Shown here: one piece after another, positions 17,698-26,802 of the stretch | How positions within the stretch are numbered: position 1 is the stretch's first letter | Layout: every line of letters begins with the position of its first letter | Source: Leptospira biflexa | Lineage (GTDB): Bacteria; Spirochaetota; Leptospiria; Turneriellales; DYLW01 | DNA: 42,668 bases | Assembly: GCA_020720785.1 (NCBI GenBank) | Contig: DYOA01000020.1 | Span: forward strand, 1 to 42,668 | Direction: 5' to 3' | Translations under genes and position numbers: made by a program | The notes under the pieces: model-generated | Databases searched by the model: none | What the model saw: the letters and a program-made list of their open reading frames with translations, nothing else | Told to the model about the DNA's origin: nothing

Positions 17698-18003
17698 ATG
17701 ATTCAGGTAACCCACCAGAATGATGCCATTAACATTGAACTGACCAGGGACAGGGCTGATATTCTCATATCCAGGGAAATTGGGGTGGCCGTTTCCAATG
17801 TCATGGAAACCGGTTCCAATAAAACCATCTATCTGGACTTCAAACGGGTGGAGTATATTGATTCATCGTTTATTGGGGTTTTGATACAGATTCACCGGGA
17901 TTCTTTAAAAAAACAGAATAAGGTGATTTTCAAAAATGTGAATGATAATATACGCAGTTTATTTGAATTGACCAAGCTTTCCAGTATTTTCCATTTGGAT
18001 TAG
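17698..18003 (+). CDS. STAS-domain anti-sigma factor antagonist
   Basis: 101 residues, a lone STAS domain. The segment YIDSSFIGVLIQIHR contains the Asp-Ser-Ser motif where SpoIIAA/RsbV-type antagonists are phosphorylated by an RsbW-like kinase; the unphosphorylated form binds the kinase and frees its partner. No SD is obvious. The next start codon (a 29-codon ORF) lies one base past the stop and fliS follows, so the three are probably co-transcribed. That suggests a link between partner switching and flagellar assembly. A candidate RsbW-like ATPase is encoded far away at 38815-39819; pairing the two is inference. Confidence 0.9.
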   Translation: MIQVTHQNDAINIELTRDRADILISREIGVAVSNVMETGSNKTIYLDFKRVEYIDSSFIGVLIQIHRDSLKKQNKVIFKNVNDNIRSLFELTKLSSIFHLD

Positions 18004-18004
18004 T

Positions 18005-18094
18005 ATGGAGATTTTTACTTCAGAAAGCAGGGAAATCTGCCGATGTATCCGTAAAGCGAAAGCAAAAAGGCTAAAGGACAAGAATACGATATGA
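18005..18094 (+). CDS. Possible 29-residue protein between the STAS gene and fliS
   Basis: The ATG lies one base after the STAS stop codon, and the TGA overlaps the fliS ATG as ATGA. The product would be 29 residues: an N-terminal acidic/neutral part (MEIFTSESREIC) followed by a basic helix-like tail with Lys/Arg at nearly every other position. It contains two Cys residues as CRC. No homologue is known to me. The exact fit between two genes suggests translation, at least as a coupling leader for fliS, whose likely SD (AAAGGA) lies inside. It may have no function as a peptide. Confidence 0.4.
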   Translation: MEIFTSESREICRCIRKAKAKRLKDKNTI

Positions 18095-18522
18095 AAGTGT
18101 CACAAAGTCCGTATAAAGAGTATAAATCAAACCAGGTGAGTTCCGCAGATCCCAAAGCATTGATCATCATGCTGTATGACGGAGCTATTCGGTTTCTAAC
18201 AGAAGCAAAAGGGTATCTGAACAGTTTCAAAACCTATGACAAGGCCAATGAGCGGATTCTCCGGGCACAGGACATCATTACCGAACTGATGCTTTCCCTG
18301 GATATGAAACGGGGCGGCGAGATCGCGGATAACCTCCTGAATCTGTATTCTTATATGAAAAAAAGTCTTTTGGAAGCGAACATGAATAAGCAGGAAAAAC
18401 CCATCGCAGAAGTGATTAAAATTCTGAGCGAGCTGAAAGAAGCATGGGAGAATATGGACGAGAAAAAACCCGAAAGCGACGAAAAGACAGAGCCGGCCAG
18501 GGGATTTGCTGCCCAGGGTTAG
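18091..18522 (+). CDS. fliS: Flagellar secretion chaperone FliS
   Basis: 143 residues. FliS binds the C-terminus of flagellin in the cytoplasm, preventing premature polymerisation before export. The family pattern is clear: N-terminal SPYKEYKSNQVSSADPKALI, then MLYDGAIRFLTEAKGYL, and the later helices containing AQDIITELMLSLDM and LYSYMKKSLLEANM. The last ~20 residues are acidic and presumably flexible. The start ATG overlaps the stop of a 29-codon ORF, and AAAGGA lies about ten bases upstream. The stop overlaps the convergent mtaB gene by four bases. It is the only flagellar gene in the window. Confidence 0.92.
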   Translation: MKVSQSPYKEYKSNQVSSADPKALIIMLYDGAIRFLTEAKGYLNSFKTYDKANERILRAQDIITELMLSLDMKRGGEIADNLLNLYSYMKKSLLEANMNKQEKPIAEVIKILSELKEAWENMDEKKPESDEKTEPARGFAAQG

Positions 18523-19856
18523 ACTGTTTTTTTATCCAACCGGAGGATTCCGGAAACATCATACGCCAGATGAACCATATCCTTTTTTTGTAACCCGCTA
18601 CGCAATGGCTCTGGGATAGAAAGTTCCTGGTAATTTTCCGTCACTGCGGTCCATTCTTCCCCCGGCAGACTCTGGTTTTTGATTTCCACAATGGCCCGGT
18701 ATACCCTGTGAGAAGTTTTTTTCCGGTACGAATCCCGCAGAAATTGATCCATGGCCATAACCCGTGCCATCCGACTCGCTAATTCATTTCCTGAAGATAA
18801 TTTATATTCCCTCTTTTCTTTTAATGATTGCCGGTTTTTATTCTGATTCCGCAGTGAGCGTTCCAGTGGAGTACGCTCGCGGAGAGAAAATGGAAATGCA
18901 TGGATCCGGGAAAAATCATGCCGATGGATGAAGTTCAGTGTATGTTCAAAATCGGTATGGGTTTCTCCCGGGAAGCCGGCCATGATATCTGTCCCCAGAA
19001 AAATATCCGGAAAATGATTCTGGATTTTTTCTATGTTCCGGGAGAGTGCGTCCATGTTCTGGAAGCGGTTCATTGCCCGGAGAATCCGGGGGGATCCGCT
19101 TTGGATGGGAATATGGAGAAATCCTGCGAATTTTGGATTTTCCAGTATGGGAATGATTCGCGGGTCCATGCACATCGGCTCCAGAGAGCTGATGCGGAAA
19201 TAAAAATTCCCCGGAGCTCGGGATATTCTTTCCAGCAATCCATAGAAATCTGTGCCCTCCCTGCGGTAATCCCCAATATTCACCCCGGTTAAGATGATCT
19301 CGTGGAATCCGTTTTCTACCAATTTCCGGACCTCATTTTCCACGGCCTCAGGATCTCTGGAGACAGATTTCCCGCGAACCTGGGGAATTTTGCAGTATGC
19401 ACATTCTTCATCACAGCCGTCCTGGATTTTCAGATATGCCCGGGAATAGCCTGCGTTGGAGGGAAGAAAAAAGGAAAAGCGGGGATCTTCGTGGCTGTCT
19501 TCCTTTATGCGTGGGCTTCCTGAATCCGGAAAATCCCCGGCTATGATTTCGCACGCACGGGACTTAATCTGGTTGGGGATAAACCTTGCACCCGGAAATT
19601 TTTTTCGCAGGGAAGAATCATAGCATCCCAGGACGTATATTTTTGCACCGGGATTTTCCGTCCCGATTTTTTTTATTTCTGATCTGACCTTGTAATCTGC
19701 ACGGGCGGTTACTGTACAGGCGTGTACCAGTGCGATTTGGGACTCTGACCGGCGGGAGGTTCTCTTCCATCCCCGTTCATATAATTCGGAAATAATGGAA
19801 GACCCTTCATAGTGATTCAAGCGACAGCCAAAATGACGGAAGAAGAAACTCCCCAT
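18519..19856 (-). CDS. mtaB: tRNA (t6A37) methylthiotransferase MtaB-like
   Basis: 445 residues of the methylthiotransferase family, which adds a methylthio group to modified adenosine 37 of tRNAs using two iron-sulfur clusters and SAM. The N-terminal UPF0004 domain carries the three cluster-binding Cys residues in FGCRLNHYE, HACTVTARAD and LGCYDSS. The radical SAM motif is CDEECAYC (CxxxCxxC) inside IQDGCDEECAYCKIP, followed by GVNIGDY and MAGFPGE. A weak TRAM-like tail forms the C-terminus. The GCRLNxxE pattern favours MtaB over MiaB or RimO. Its ATG abuts the stop of the upstream TPR gene (TAAATG), so they form an operon. Confidence 0.9.
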   Translation of the reverse strand: MGSFFFRHFGCRLNHYEGSSIISELYERGWKRTSRRSESQIALVHACTVTARADYKVRSEIKKIGTENPGAKIYVLGCYDSSLRKKFPGARFIPNQIKSRACEIIAGDFPDSGSPRIKEDSHEDPRFSFFLPSNAGYSRAYLKIQDGCDEECAYCKIPQVRGKSVSRDPEAVENEVRKLVENGFHEIILTGVNIGDYRREGTDFYGLLERISRAPGNFYFRISSLEPMCMDPRIIPILENPKFAGFLHIPIQSGSPRILRAMNRFQNMDALSRNIEKIQNHFPDIFLGTDIMAGFPGETHTDFEHTLNFIHRHDFSRIHAFPFSLRERTPLERSLRNQNKNRQSLKEKREYKLSSGNELASRMARVMAMDQFLRDSYRKKTSHRVYRAIVEIKNQSLPGEEWTAVTENYQELSIPEPLRSGLQKKDMVHLAYDVSGILRLDKKTV

Positions 19857-20696
19857 TTACTGACTGGAAATAGATTTCTGAATTTCCCGGGCGTCTTCCA
19901 GATTTTTTTCCACCACTTCCCGGAAGCTGGCAGGTATGGATGAATTTTTCTGTACCTTCTGGAAATAATCCACCGCCGCATTTGCATGGTTGATTTTCTT
20001 TTCTGACTTTGCCCACTCCAGATAAATTACTCCGGCGAGGTTCATGGCGATGGGATTGTTTTCCCGCAAGGATATTCCCCATAGAATGGAGATTTCCGCT
20101 TTCTCAAAATTTCCCAGTGCCAGTTGGGCACGGGCCTCCAGCATGATGGCTTCCAGTTTATCTTTGATACCCGCCTTGTTTTTCTCAAATGCTGCTTTTG
20201 CGTTTTCTGCGTGTTCCAGTGCCAGTAATGGTTTTCCCTGGTACAGATATGTCCGGGAAAGCACATTATACACCTTGGCAGGAATTTTAATATTATTTTC
20301 CTTGCCCGCTTCCAGAGCCCGATACAGTGTGTGCTGGGCGTTTTCTATTTCATTAAATTTTATATAGATCAAAGCAAGGTCAATGTATGAATTCATTCGC
20401 TGTGGCTGAACTTCAATGCACTTTTTCATGTGGATAACAGCGGGTTCAAAATTTCCCAACCTCCAGTGATTATGGGACGCCAGATACCGTATATTAAAAT
20501 TATCCTGATCCGATTTGATGACATGCCGGAGGTGATCCAAGGATTCTTCGTAATTCCGGTTTTTATAGGATTCCAGGGCTTTTTTATAGTACTCTTCCAC
20601 ATATTCCGGAGTGGCATCTGCTTTTTCCACAAGTGCCATGGAATAATCCATAAAAAGGGAACCCAGAAAAACGACGGTAAAGATCCATTTTTTCAT
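19857..20696 (-). CDS. TPR-repeat exported or membrane-anchored protein
   Basis: 279 residues. A hydrophobic N-terminus (residues 4-20) acts as a signal peptide or anchor. At least four to five TPR-like helical pairs follow, among them YKKALESYKNRNYEESLDHL, HNHWRLGNFEPAVIHMKKCI, ALIYIKFNEIENAQHTLYRA and ARAQLALGNFEKAEISI. TPR arrays act as protein-binding scaffolds; no partner can be inferred. It is the first gene of a unit with mtaB. No SD is evident before its ATG. Specific role unknown. Confidence 0.8.
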   Translation of the reverse strand: MKKWIFTVVFLGSLFMDYSMALVEKADATPEYVEEYYKKALESYKNRNYEESLDHLRHVIKSDQDNFNIRYLASHNHWRLGNFEPAVIHMKKCIEVQPQRMNSYIDLALIYIKFNEIENAQHTLYRALEAGKENNIKIPAKVYNVLSRTYLYQGKPLLALEHAENAKAAFEKNKAGIKDKLEAIMLEARAQLALGNFEKAEISILWGISLRENNPIAMNLAGVIYLEWAKSEKKINHANAAVDYFQKVQKNSSIPASFREVVEKNLEDAREIQKSISSQ

Positions 20697-20731
20697 TATA
20701 TCAGATTTCAGGTCATAAACCCGCCGTCAAT

Positions 20732-20863
20732 CTATTTCAATTTTTCCAGGGTATCATCCAAAATGCTTTTTGTGGGATTGTCCGCTTTTTTGAAAAGTGA
20801 TTTTCCGGTTGGCCGGTTAATAATATCTGCCTTGGAGAGGAATAACGCACATTGGAGAGCACC
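20732..20863 (-). pseudogene. Possible remnant coding stretch, no start codon
   Basis: On the minus strand a frame ending in TAG at 20732-20734 reads LSKADIINRPTGKSLFKKAD and then NPTKSILDDTLEKLK, which looks like the C-terminus of a real protein. It has no ATG, GTG or TTG start in frame before it runs into the oppositely directed tyrA gene. It may be a leftover 3' end, or chance. I cannot name it. Confidence 0.25.
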
Positions 20864-21730
20864 GAAATAAACAATATTTTCATCTGGGGGATGGGTCTTC
20901 TGGGGACATCCCTGGCCGGGGATTTACGAAATAAATACATCATCCGGGGCTGTGATATTTCCCCGGAGAATCTGGATTTTCTGAAAAATGATTTTTTAGT
21001 AACGCATTGCCTGGAGGAGGGGACGCTGACTTCTCTGCAGAAAAGCGACATCATTATTATTGCCACCCCGGTGGAAGCTATTTATGGAATCTTTGAAAAA
21101 ATAAACGTGCTCATAAAAAATGGAAATCTTCCGGAGCATATAACCGTAACCGATCTGGCATCCACAAAATCGGATTTGATGGAATACTATAATGCCGGGG
21201 ATTTTCACTTTGCTTATGCCGGCTCCCACCCCATGGCGGGAAGCGACCGCAGTGGACCGCAAAATGCAGAGAACGGCATTTTCCAGAATGCTACCATATA
21301 CATAACGCCTTCCCGTAAATATCCTGATGCAGTGGAAAAGGTTGCCCAGGTATGGAAATCCATCGGCGCATGCCCGCACCTCCTGTCCCATGAAGAGCAT
21401 GACCGGTATGCTGCTTACCTGAGCCATGGTCTGCATCTGGTTTCCTGTATGGTTTCCCATTTAATGGAGGAAATTCCCGGTGTATACCAGATCCGGTCCA
21501 ATGCGGCGGGGGGGAGTTTCCGGGATATTACCCGGGTATCCGGTAGCAATCCGGTTTTATGGGACGGTATTATTAGCAGCAATAAAAAAGAGGTCATCCA
21601 GTATTTAAAATCCCTGCGTGGTTTAGCAGACCGATGGATAGAGGATATGGAAAGTGGGACTCTCTCCATAAAAGAAATATTTGAAGCATCCTCAATAATA
21701 AGGAAAAAGGTAATTGGTCATGAAGATTAA
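20852..21730 (+). CDS. tyrA: Prephenate dehydrogenase
   Basis: 292 residues. TyrA oxidatively decarboxylates prephenate (or arogenate) to the tyrosine precursor, using NAD(P). The N-terminal Rossmann motif is IWGMGLLGTSLAGDL, with ASTKSDL at the end of the nucleotide domain. HPMAGSDRSGP holds the conserved substrate-region residues, and the helical C-terminal domain contains YLSHGLHLVSCMV and GGSFRDITRVSGSNP. The start is TTG at 20852, about 11 bases after GGAGAGG. It overlaps the start of aroA by 11 bases and so leads the block tyrA-aroA-cmk-rpsA. Prephenate versus arogenate specificity cannot be decided. Confidence 0.92.
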   Translation: MESTEINNIFIWGMGLLGTSLAGDLRNKYIIRGCDISPENLDFLKNDFLVTHCLEEGTLTSLQKSDIIIIATPVEAIYGIFEKINVLIKNGNLPEHITVTDLASTKSDLMEYYNAGDFHFAYAGSHPMAGSDRSGPQNAENGIFQNATIYITPSRKYPDAVEKVAQVWKSIGACPHLLSHEEHDRYAAYLSHGLHLVSCMVSHLMEEIPGVYQIRSNAAGGSFRDITRVSGSNPVLWDGIISSNKKEVIQYLKSLRGLADRWIEDMESGTLSIKEIFEASSIIRKKVIGHED

Positions 21731-23060
21731 AGGTAATTTATTTTTCTCCGGGGATAAATCCCTTTCCCACCGTGCGGCCATTATTGCCGGTCTGGCCTGG
21801 GGAAAATCATTGATCCGGAATTATCTGCCGGGAGGGGACACGCTGAATACGCTGGGGCTTTTTGAGAAACTGGGATGCCGGGTGGAGCGGGATGGAACCA
21901 CCGTCAGGATGGATTCTCCGGGAGTGGAAAACTGGAATACGGAGCCGGGAACGGCAGATCTGGGTAATTCCGGGACCATAGCCCGGTTGGCCCTGGGTTT
22001 TCTGGCCGGGAAAAAAGGTCTGACGATTACCCTCACTGGGGACCAGAGCCTTTCCAAAAGACCCATGGGAAGGATTCTCCGGCCTATGATTTCTGCCGGG
22101 GCGGAATATTCCTATAAAGGAGAAACGGACAGACTCCCGGTGGTCATCCATGGGAAAAAACTTCTGCCCATTTTCCACAAGGAAGATCTGGGCTCCGCAC
22201 AGGTCAAATCGGCATTGATTTTCGCCGCCTTGGTGTCCCAGACCCCGCTCCAGATGGAAGAAGCAAAACTCAGCCGGGACCATACGGAAAACATGCTCTC
22301 CGGTGCGGGGGTGCAGATTGACATCCATAAACTTGACTCCGGACGCCTCCTGGAAATGGAGCCACCGTTCACGGTGAACCCCATTGAATATGACATCTGG
22401 GGGGATATATCCAGTGCAGCGTTTTTCATTGTTCTGGGTTTGCTCATGAAAAAGGGGGAGCTTCTCATCCGGGATGTTTTATTGAATCCTTTCCGTACCC
22501 GGTTTCTGGACGTTCTCCAGAAAATGGGTGCCCGCATGGAGATCATGGAGAAAGAACTTCGGGGCGGGGAAAAAGGCTGTGATCTTCTGGTACTGCCATC
22601 GGAGTTAAAGGGATACAAAATTTCTCCGGCAGAGATTCCATCCGTCATTGATGAGTTGCCCATTCTGACCATTGCCGGGATTTTTTGTGAGGGGGAATTC
22701 TGTTTCCGGGGTGCAAAAGAACTGCGGGTAAAAGAATCGGACAGGATTGATGCTCTGGTGAAAAACCTGCGGGCTTTGGGCATGGAAGTGGAAGAATATG
22801 ATGATGGTCTGTCTTTCCAGGGGAATCCGGAGCGGATTCTGGCCGGAAGCATAGAAAGCTTTCATGATCACCGGATTGTTATGAGTTTTGAGATTGCCCG
22901 CATCATATCCAGCCAGAATTCATGTAAAGGGCCGGACTCCCTGGACGCTATATTGAATGATACAGAATTCCGTATTGCCGGCCAGGAATGGACCACCACC
23001 AGTTTTCCGGATTTCTATGATAAAATCCGCAACGTACTGGATTTTACGGAGAAAGCGTGA
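21720..23060 (+). CDS. aroA: 3-phosphoshikimate 1-carboxyvinyltransferase (EPSP synthase)
   Basis: 446 residues. AroA joins shikimate 3-phosphate and phosphoenolpyruvate in the shikimate pathway. Motifs are SGDKSLSHRAAIIAGLA (substrate-binding Lys/Ser), LGNSGTIARLALGFLAG, KELRVKESDRIDAL and FHDHRIVMSFEIA. I chose the ATG at 21720, with AAAAAGG upstream at a good distance; a TTG two codons earlier is possible. It overlaps tyrA at its 5' end and cmk at its 3' end (GTGA), so expression is coupled. Confidence 0.96.
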   Translation: MKIKGNLFFSGDKSLSHRAAIIAGLAWGKSLIRNYLPGGDTLNTLGLFEKLGCRVERDGTTVRMDSPGVENWNTEPGTADLGNSGTIARLALGFLAGKKGLTITLTGDQSLSKRPMGRILRPMISAGAEYSYKGETDRLPVVIHGKKLLPIFHKEDLGSAQVKSALIFAALVSQTPLQMEEAKLSRDHTENMLSGAGVQIDIHKLDSGRLLEMEPPFTVNPIEYDIWGDISSAAFFIVLGLLMKKGELLIRDVLLNPFRTRFLDVLQKMGARMEIMEKELRGGEKGCDLLVLPSELKGYKISPAEIPSVIDELPILTIAGIFCEGEFCFRGAKELRVKESDRIDALVKNLRALGMEVEEYDDGLSFQGNPERILAGSIESFHDHRIVMSFEIARIISSQNSCKGPDSLDAILNDTEFRIAGQEWTTTSFPDFYDKIRNVLDFTEKA

Positions 23061-23806
23061 ACCGTTCAGAAGGGATGCACGGAGTGGTGACACTGGATGG
23101 TCCCGCCGGTTCCGGAAAGTCCACCCTGGCGGCAATGATTGCGGAGAAATATCCTTTTTATCAGATTGATTCCGGAGCCCTCTACCGGGCATTTACCTAT
23201 CTGGCCATGCTCCGCATGGAAAACCATCCGGAATTTTTGAATGGCCAATGGGAAAATCTGGATGAGGAGGCCGCAGACATCCTGCTATCCCATACGGTGG
23301 AAATTTCCTTTGGCGGAGAAGGCACCGACGGGAAAAAGCAGCGAGTTCATTGTGAAATTGCCGGAGAAAAACGGGAGCTTTCTTCCGAACTGCGAGGAAA
23401 AAAAATTACGGATTCCATAAAATACATTGCGGATTCCAGAAAAATACGGGAAAGGGTTAATTCCATCATCAGAAACATTGCGAATGATTTCCCGGTGGTT
23501 GCGGATGGCAGGGACATGGGTACCGTTGTTTTCCCGGATGCGGACATTCATTTTTTCATCACCGCGTCCCCGGAAGAAAGAGCCCGTCGCAGATTTATGG
23601 AAATGAAAGAAAAGGATCCCGGTGCCGATTATGATGAAATTTTAAACTCCATAATAAGCAGGGACCGGGCAGACGAACAAAGAAAATTTGGGGGTTTAAG
23701 GCAGCCTTTAGATGCCATTTTCGTTGACACCACCACTCTGAATTTAAAAGTAGCTTTCCAGAGTATTGAAAGAGTAATTCTGGAAAAGTTCAAAGCTCTA
23801 CGATGA
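23057..23806 (+). CDS. cmk: Cytidylate kinase
   Basis: 249 residues. Cmk phosphorylates CMP and dCMP to diphosphates with ATP. The P-loop is LDGPAGSGKSTLA, followed by the CMP-binding segments YQIDSGALYRAFTYLAM and VVADGRDMGTVVFPDAD. The lid region contains SPEERARRRF and SRDRADEQR. The start is GTG at 23057, overlapping the aroA stop (GTGA) with GGAG six bases upstream; an in-frame ATG six codons later is the alternative. The aroA-cmk-rpsA order is conserved in many bacteria. Confidence 0.95.
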   Translation: MNRSEGMHGVVTLDGPAGSGKSTLAAMIAEKYPFYQIDSGALYRAFTYLAMLRMENHPEFLNGQWENLDEEAADILLSHTVEISFGGEGTDGKKQRVHCEIAGEKRELSSELRGKKITDSIKYIADSRKIRERVNSIIRNIANDFPVVADGRDMGTVVFPDADIHFFITASPEERARRRFMEMKEKDPGADYDEILNSIISRDRADEQRKFGGLRQPLDAIFVDTTTLNLKVAFQSIERVILEKFKALR

Positions 23807-23819
23807 CAAAGAGGTCTTT

Positions 23820-25535
23820 ATGGCAATAAAATTTCAGATGCCCAGTGAATCCATGGAATCCCTGCTGGAGTCCAGTGTAATGCCGTCTGCGGACGTGCAG
23901 AAGGGGGAAACGATCCATGGAAAAATCGTCGCATTCCAGTCAGATGAACATTCTGAATACGTGATTGTGGCAATGGGAACCAAATCAGAAGGTAAAATCA
24001 GCCTGAGGGAATTCGATGAAAGACCATCGATTGGCGAAGAAGTGGAAGCTATGGTCAAGTTCATCGACAAGGACAGCGGACTGGCCATTCTGTCCAAACG
24101 AGCTTTGGAACAACGCCGGGGATGGGAAATGGTCAAGGAAGCATTTGATCACACTGTTCCCATCAGTGGAACCGTTAAACGGCAGATGAAAAACGGTTAT
24201 GTGGTGGATGCGGAAGGTCTTCATTTATTTCTTCCCCACACATTGGTTGGCTCCCTTGCGGACTACCGGGGTAAAACCAAAAAAGCAGATATCATTGGAA
24301 AAACATTAAGCTTCAAAATCGTCGAACTCAACCAGCGTAAAAAAACCGGAGTGGTGAGTCGGAAAGACTTTCTGGATGAACAGAACAACCAGAGATGGGG
24401 TGAGCTTGCAGAGAAAGTGAAAATCGGCGATGAGATTGAAGGTATAGTAAAAAAACACATAAGGTCCGGGGTATTTCTGGAAGTGAGCGGAGTTCAAGGA
24501 TTTCTGCACAAATCCAATATAAGCTGGGACAGAAAAAACGATAATTTTAAAGAAAAGCTGCCACTGGAGGGGGCTATTCTGGTGCGGGTACTGGAAATTG
24601 ACCCGGAAAACCACAAGCTGTCCTTGGGATTGAAACAACTCACAGAAGACCCATGGGATAACGTGGAAGAGCGGTTCCAGATTGGCCAGACGGTTTCCGG
24701 TAATATCAGTTTTGTGGCCCGTTACGGTGCATTCGTGGACATGGGTGACGGAATGGAAGGCTTACTGCATATTTCAGAAATGAGCTGGACACGGAAAATT
24801 AATCATGCCCATGAAATTGTAAAAGTGGGGCAGGACATTGATACAAAGATTCTGGGAATAAACAAAGAAGAAAAAAGAATCAGCCTGGGACTCAAACAGT
24901 TGTTTGCAAATCCATGGGATGAAATTAAAGAAAACCATTCCGTGGGTAAGGTGATGACAAGTACTGTCCGGGATGTAACCAATTTTGGGGTTTTTGTTTC
25001 CATTTCTGAAGACGTGGACGGATTGATACGTAAAGATGATCTCACCTGGGACGAGCCTGCTCCGGATCCAAGAAAGCTTTTTTCCCCCGGACAGGAAATT
25101 GAATTTAAAATTACAGAAATTAATCTGGAAGAGAAAAAAATCGGGTGTAGCAGAAGACATCTCCTTCCCAACCCTTATAAAGAGCTCAAGAAAAAATATC
25201 CACGGGGAGCCATTATCCAGGGAGAAGTGAGCGGAGTTGTGGAATTTGGTATTTTTGTTAAATTTGACGGAAGATATGAAGGATTGGTTCACACCAGTGC
25301 CATGGAAAAGGAGCAGAGTGCAAATCTCAAATCCACTTTCCATAAAGGTATGAATGTGAAGGTTGTGGTCAAAAGCATAGACCCGGACAATCGAAAAATC
25401 TCTCTTTCCATGCGGGATGTCAACTATGCCATGGAAAAAATGGAAATGTCTCAATATATCGGGAAAAGCGATGACCGTCCTTTAACCGACAATCCATTCA
25501 AAAATATTAAGTCTGTGGTTTTCCCCGGGTCCTGA
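23820..25535 (+). CDS. rpsA: 30S ribosomal protein S1
   Basis: 571 residues with six S1 RNA-binding OB-folds (about residues 28-96, 112-180, 198-266, 283-352, 370-440 and 457-526). Typical repeat motifs include HIRSGVFLEVSGVQGFLHKS, ARYGAFVDMGDGMEGLLHIS and EFGIFVKFDGRYEGLVH. S1 binds mRNA leaders and delivers them to the 30S subunit. The number of domains and the length match the Gram-negative form. GAGG lies five bases before the ATG, 13 bases after cmk. No clear terminator follows. Confidence 0.96.
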   Translation: MAIKFQMPSESMESLLESSVMPSADVQKGETIHGKIVAFQSDEHSEYVIVAMGTKSEGKISLREFDERPSIGEEVEAMVKFIDKDSGLAILSKRALEQRRGWEMVKEAFDHTVPISGTVKRQMKNGYVVDAEGLHLFLPHTLVGSLADYRGKTKKADIIGKTLSFKIVELNQRKKTGVVSRKDFLDEQNNQRWGELAEKVKIGDEIEGIVKKHIRSGVFLEVSGVQGFLHKSNISWDRKNDNFKEKLPLEGAILVRVLEIDPENHKLSLGLKQLTEDPWDNVEERFQIGQTVSGNISFVARYGAFVDMGDGMEGLLHISEMSWTRKINHAHEIVKVGQDIDTKILGINKEEKRISLGLKQLFANPWDEIKENHSVGKVMTSTVRDVTNFGVFVSISEDVDGLIRKDDLTWDEPAPDPRKLFSPGQEIEFKITEINLEEKKIGCSRRHLLPNPYKELKKKYPRGAIIQGEVSGVVEFGIFVKFDGRYEGLVHTSAMEKEQSANLKSTFHKGMNVKVVVKSIDPDNRKISLSMRDVNYAMEKMEMSQYIGKSDDRPLTDNPFKNIKSVVFPGS

Positions 25536-25669
25536 AAAAAGTCCCGGGATTGCCTTGATCCGGAAGTCCAAAAATGGGACGTCATAGTTTTCCTTTGACC
25601 GTCCCCGTCTCTCCTTTTCTTGTTTACAGGGTGCATCGGTTTTTATCCTGATAAAACCCAGAGTTTTGT

Positions 25670-26794
25670 ATGAAAGACAAGATTATGATAAAGACATCCT
25701 CCGGAAGTTATCCGGTGGTATGGTTTGGGGAAATGGCTCCGCTCGCGAAAAGCGTGGAAAGCATGATGCAGAATTACCATCGGTCTGTTTTTTTTCTCTC
25801 CTATTCCATTGAGAAGATCTATGGAAAAGTCCTGGATCATTTTTTCCCCGGAGTGAAAAGGCTGATTCTCCCAGACGGGGAGAAAGCAAAATCCCTGCGT
25901 ATTACAGAGGAAATTGCAGTCAAGCTCACTAAGGATGGTATTCATCGCAATACTCTTTTTATAGCTTTTGGCGGGGGCGTCACCGGAGATTTCACCGGTT
26001 TTATGGCGTCCATCTACATGCGGTCTGTGGATTTCATCCAGATTCCCACCACTCTTCTGGCCATGGTGGACAGCTCCGTGGGCGGGAAAACAGGGGTGAA
26101 TCTGAAGACGGGAAAAAATCTGATTGGGTCATTTTATCCCCCTCGTGCAGTCCTGATATTCCCCGGTTTTCTCCGGACGCTTCCGGACAGAGAAATAAAC
26201 GGAGGCCTTGCGGAGGTGGTGAAAACCGCCGTAATCTCCCCATCCAAGGATTTTTTTTCCTATCTGGAAAAGAATATCTCCGGAATCCTGCGGCGTGATC
26301 CCGCCATTCTGTCAGAACTTTCCTATAAAAGCATCATGGTAAAAGCCAGCATAGTCCAGAAGGATGAGAAAGAACAGAATATCCGGGCATTTTTAAATCT
26401 GGGGCATACCCTGGGACACGCCATTGAATCCCTTCTGGACTATAAGGGGGTGATTCACGGCGAGGCGGTTTCTGTGGGTTTGCACTTTGCGGCGTATTAT
26501 TCCAAGGAAAAAGATTATCTGGATGACCATACTTATTTGCGCATCCGGGATTTACTCATAAGCTTGAAACTTCCATATAAAATGGAAGATATACATAAAG
26601 AAAATAAATTAAAATCCAAAGATCTGGCCGTTAATATGCAGAAAGATAAAAAAGTGACCAAATCCAGAATCCGCTTTGTTTTTATCTCCGGAATTGGACG
26701 TCTGCTTCTTCCGCAGGAGGTCAATGAAAATGAACTTGTGCAGACATTGAAAAAATTCAAGAAGGCATACCAGACGGTAATTGTGCAGGAGTAA
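25670..26794 (+). CDS. aroB: 3-dehydroquinate synthase
   Basis: 374 residues. AroB closes the carbocycle in the second shikimate-pathway step, using NAD and a metal. Signatures are FGGGVTGDFTGFMAS (NAD binding), PTTLLAMVDSSVGGKTGVN, LPDREINGGLAEVVK and the metal-ligand segment LGHTLGHAIE followed by HGEAVSVG. The start has only a weak SD; an in-frame ATG at 25685 is possible. A gap of 134 bp separates it from rpsA, so it may have its own promoter. aroQ follows after eight bases. Confidence 0.95.
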   Translation: MKDKIMIKTSSGSYPVVWFGEMAPLAKSVESMMQNYHRSVFFLSYSIEKIYGKVLDHFFPGVKRLILPDGEKAKSLRITEEIAVKLTKDGIHRNTLFIAFGGGVTGDFTGFMASIYMRSVDFIQIPTTLLAMVDSSVGGKTGVNLKTGKNLIGSFYPPRAVLIFPGFLRTLPDREINGGLAEVVKTAVISPSKDFFSYLEKNISGILRRDPAILSELSYKSIMVKASIVQKDEKEQNIRAFLNLGHTLGHAIESLLDYKGVIHGEAVSVGLHFAAYYSKEKDYLDDHTYLRIRDLLISLKLPYKMEDIHKENKLKSKDLAVNMQKDKKVTKSRIRFVFISGIGRLLLPQEVNENELVQTLKKFKKAYQTVIVQE

Positions 26795-26802
26795 TTTTTA
26801 TA

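Noticed and set aside
22112..22852. 246-codon minus-strand ORF inside aroA
   Set aside because: Ser/Arg-rich translation typical of an antisense shadow; aroA motifs on the other strand are complete.
25500..25550. Possible rpsA terminator with two CCCGGG boxes
   Set aside because: The boxes are each self-palindromic and no T run follows; stem weak.
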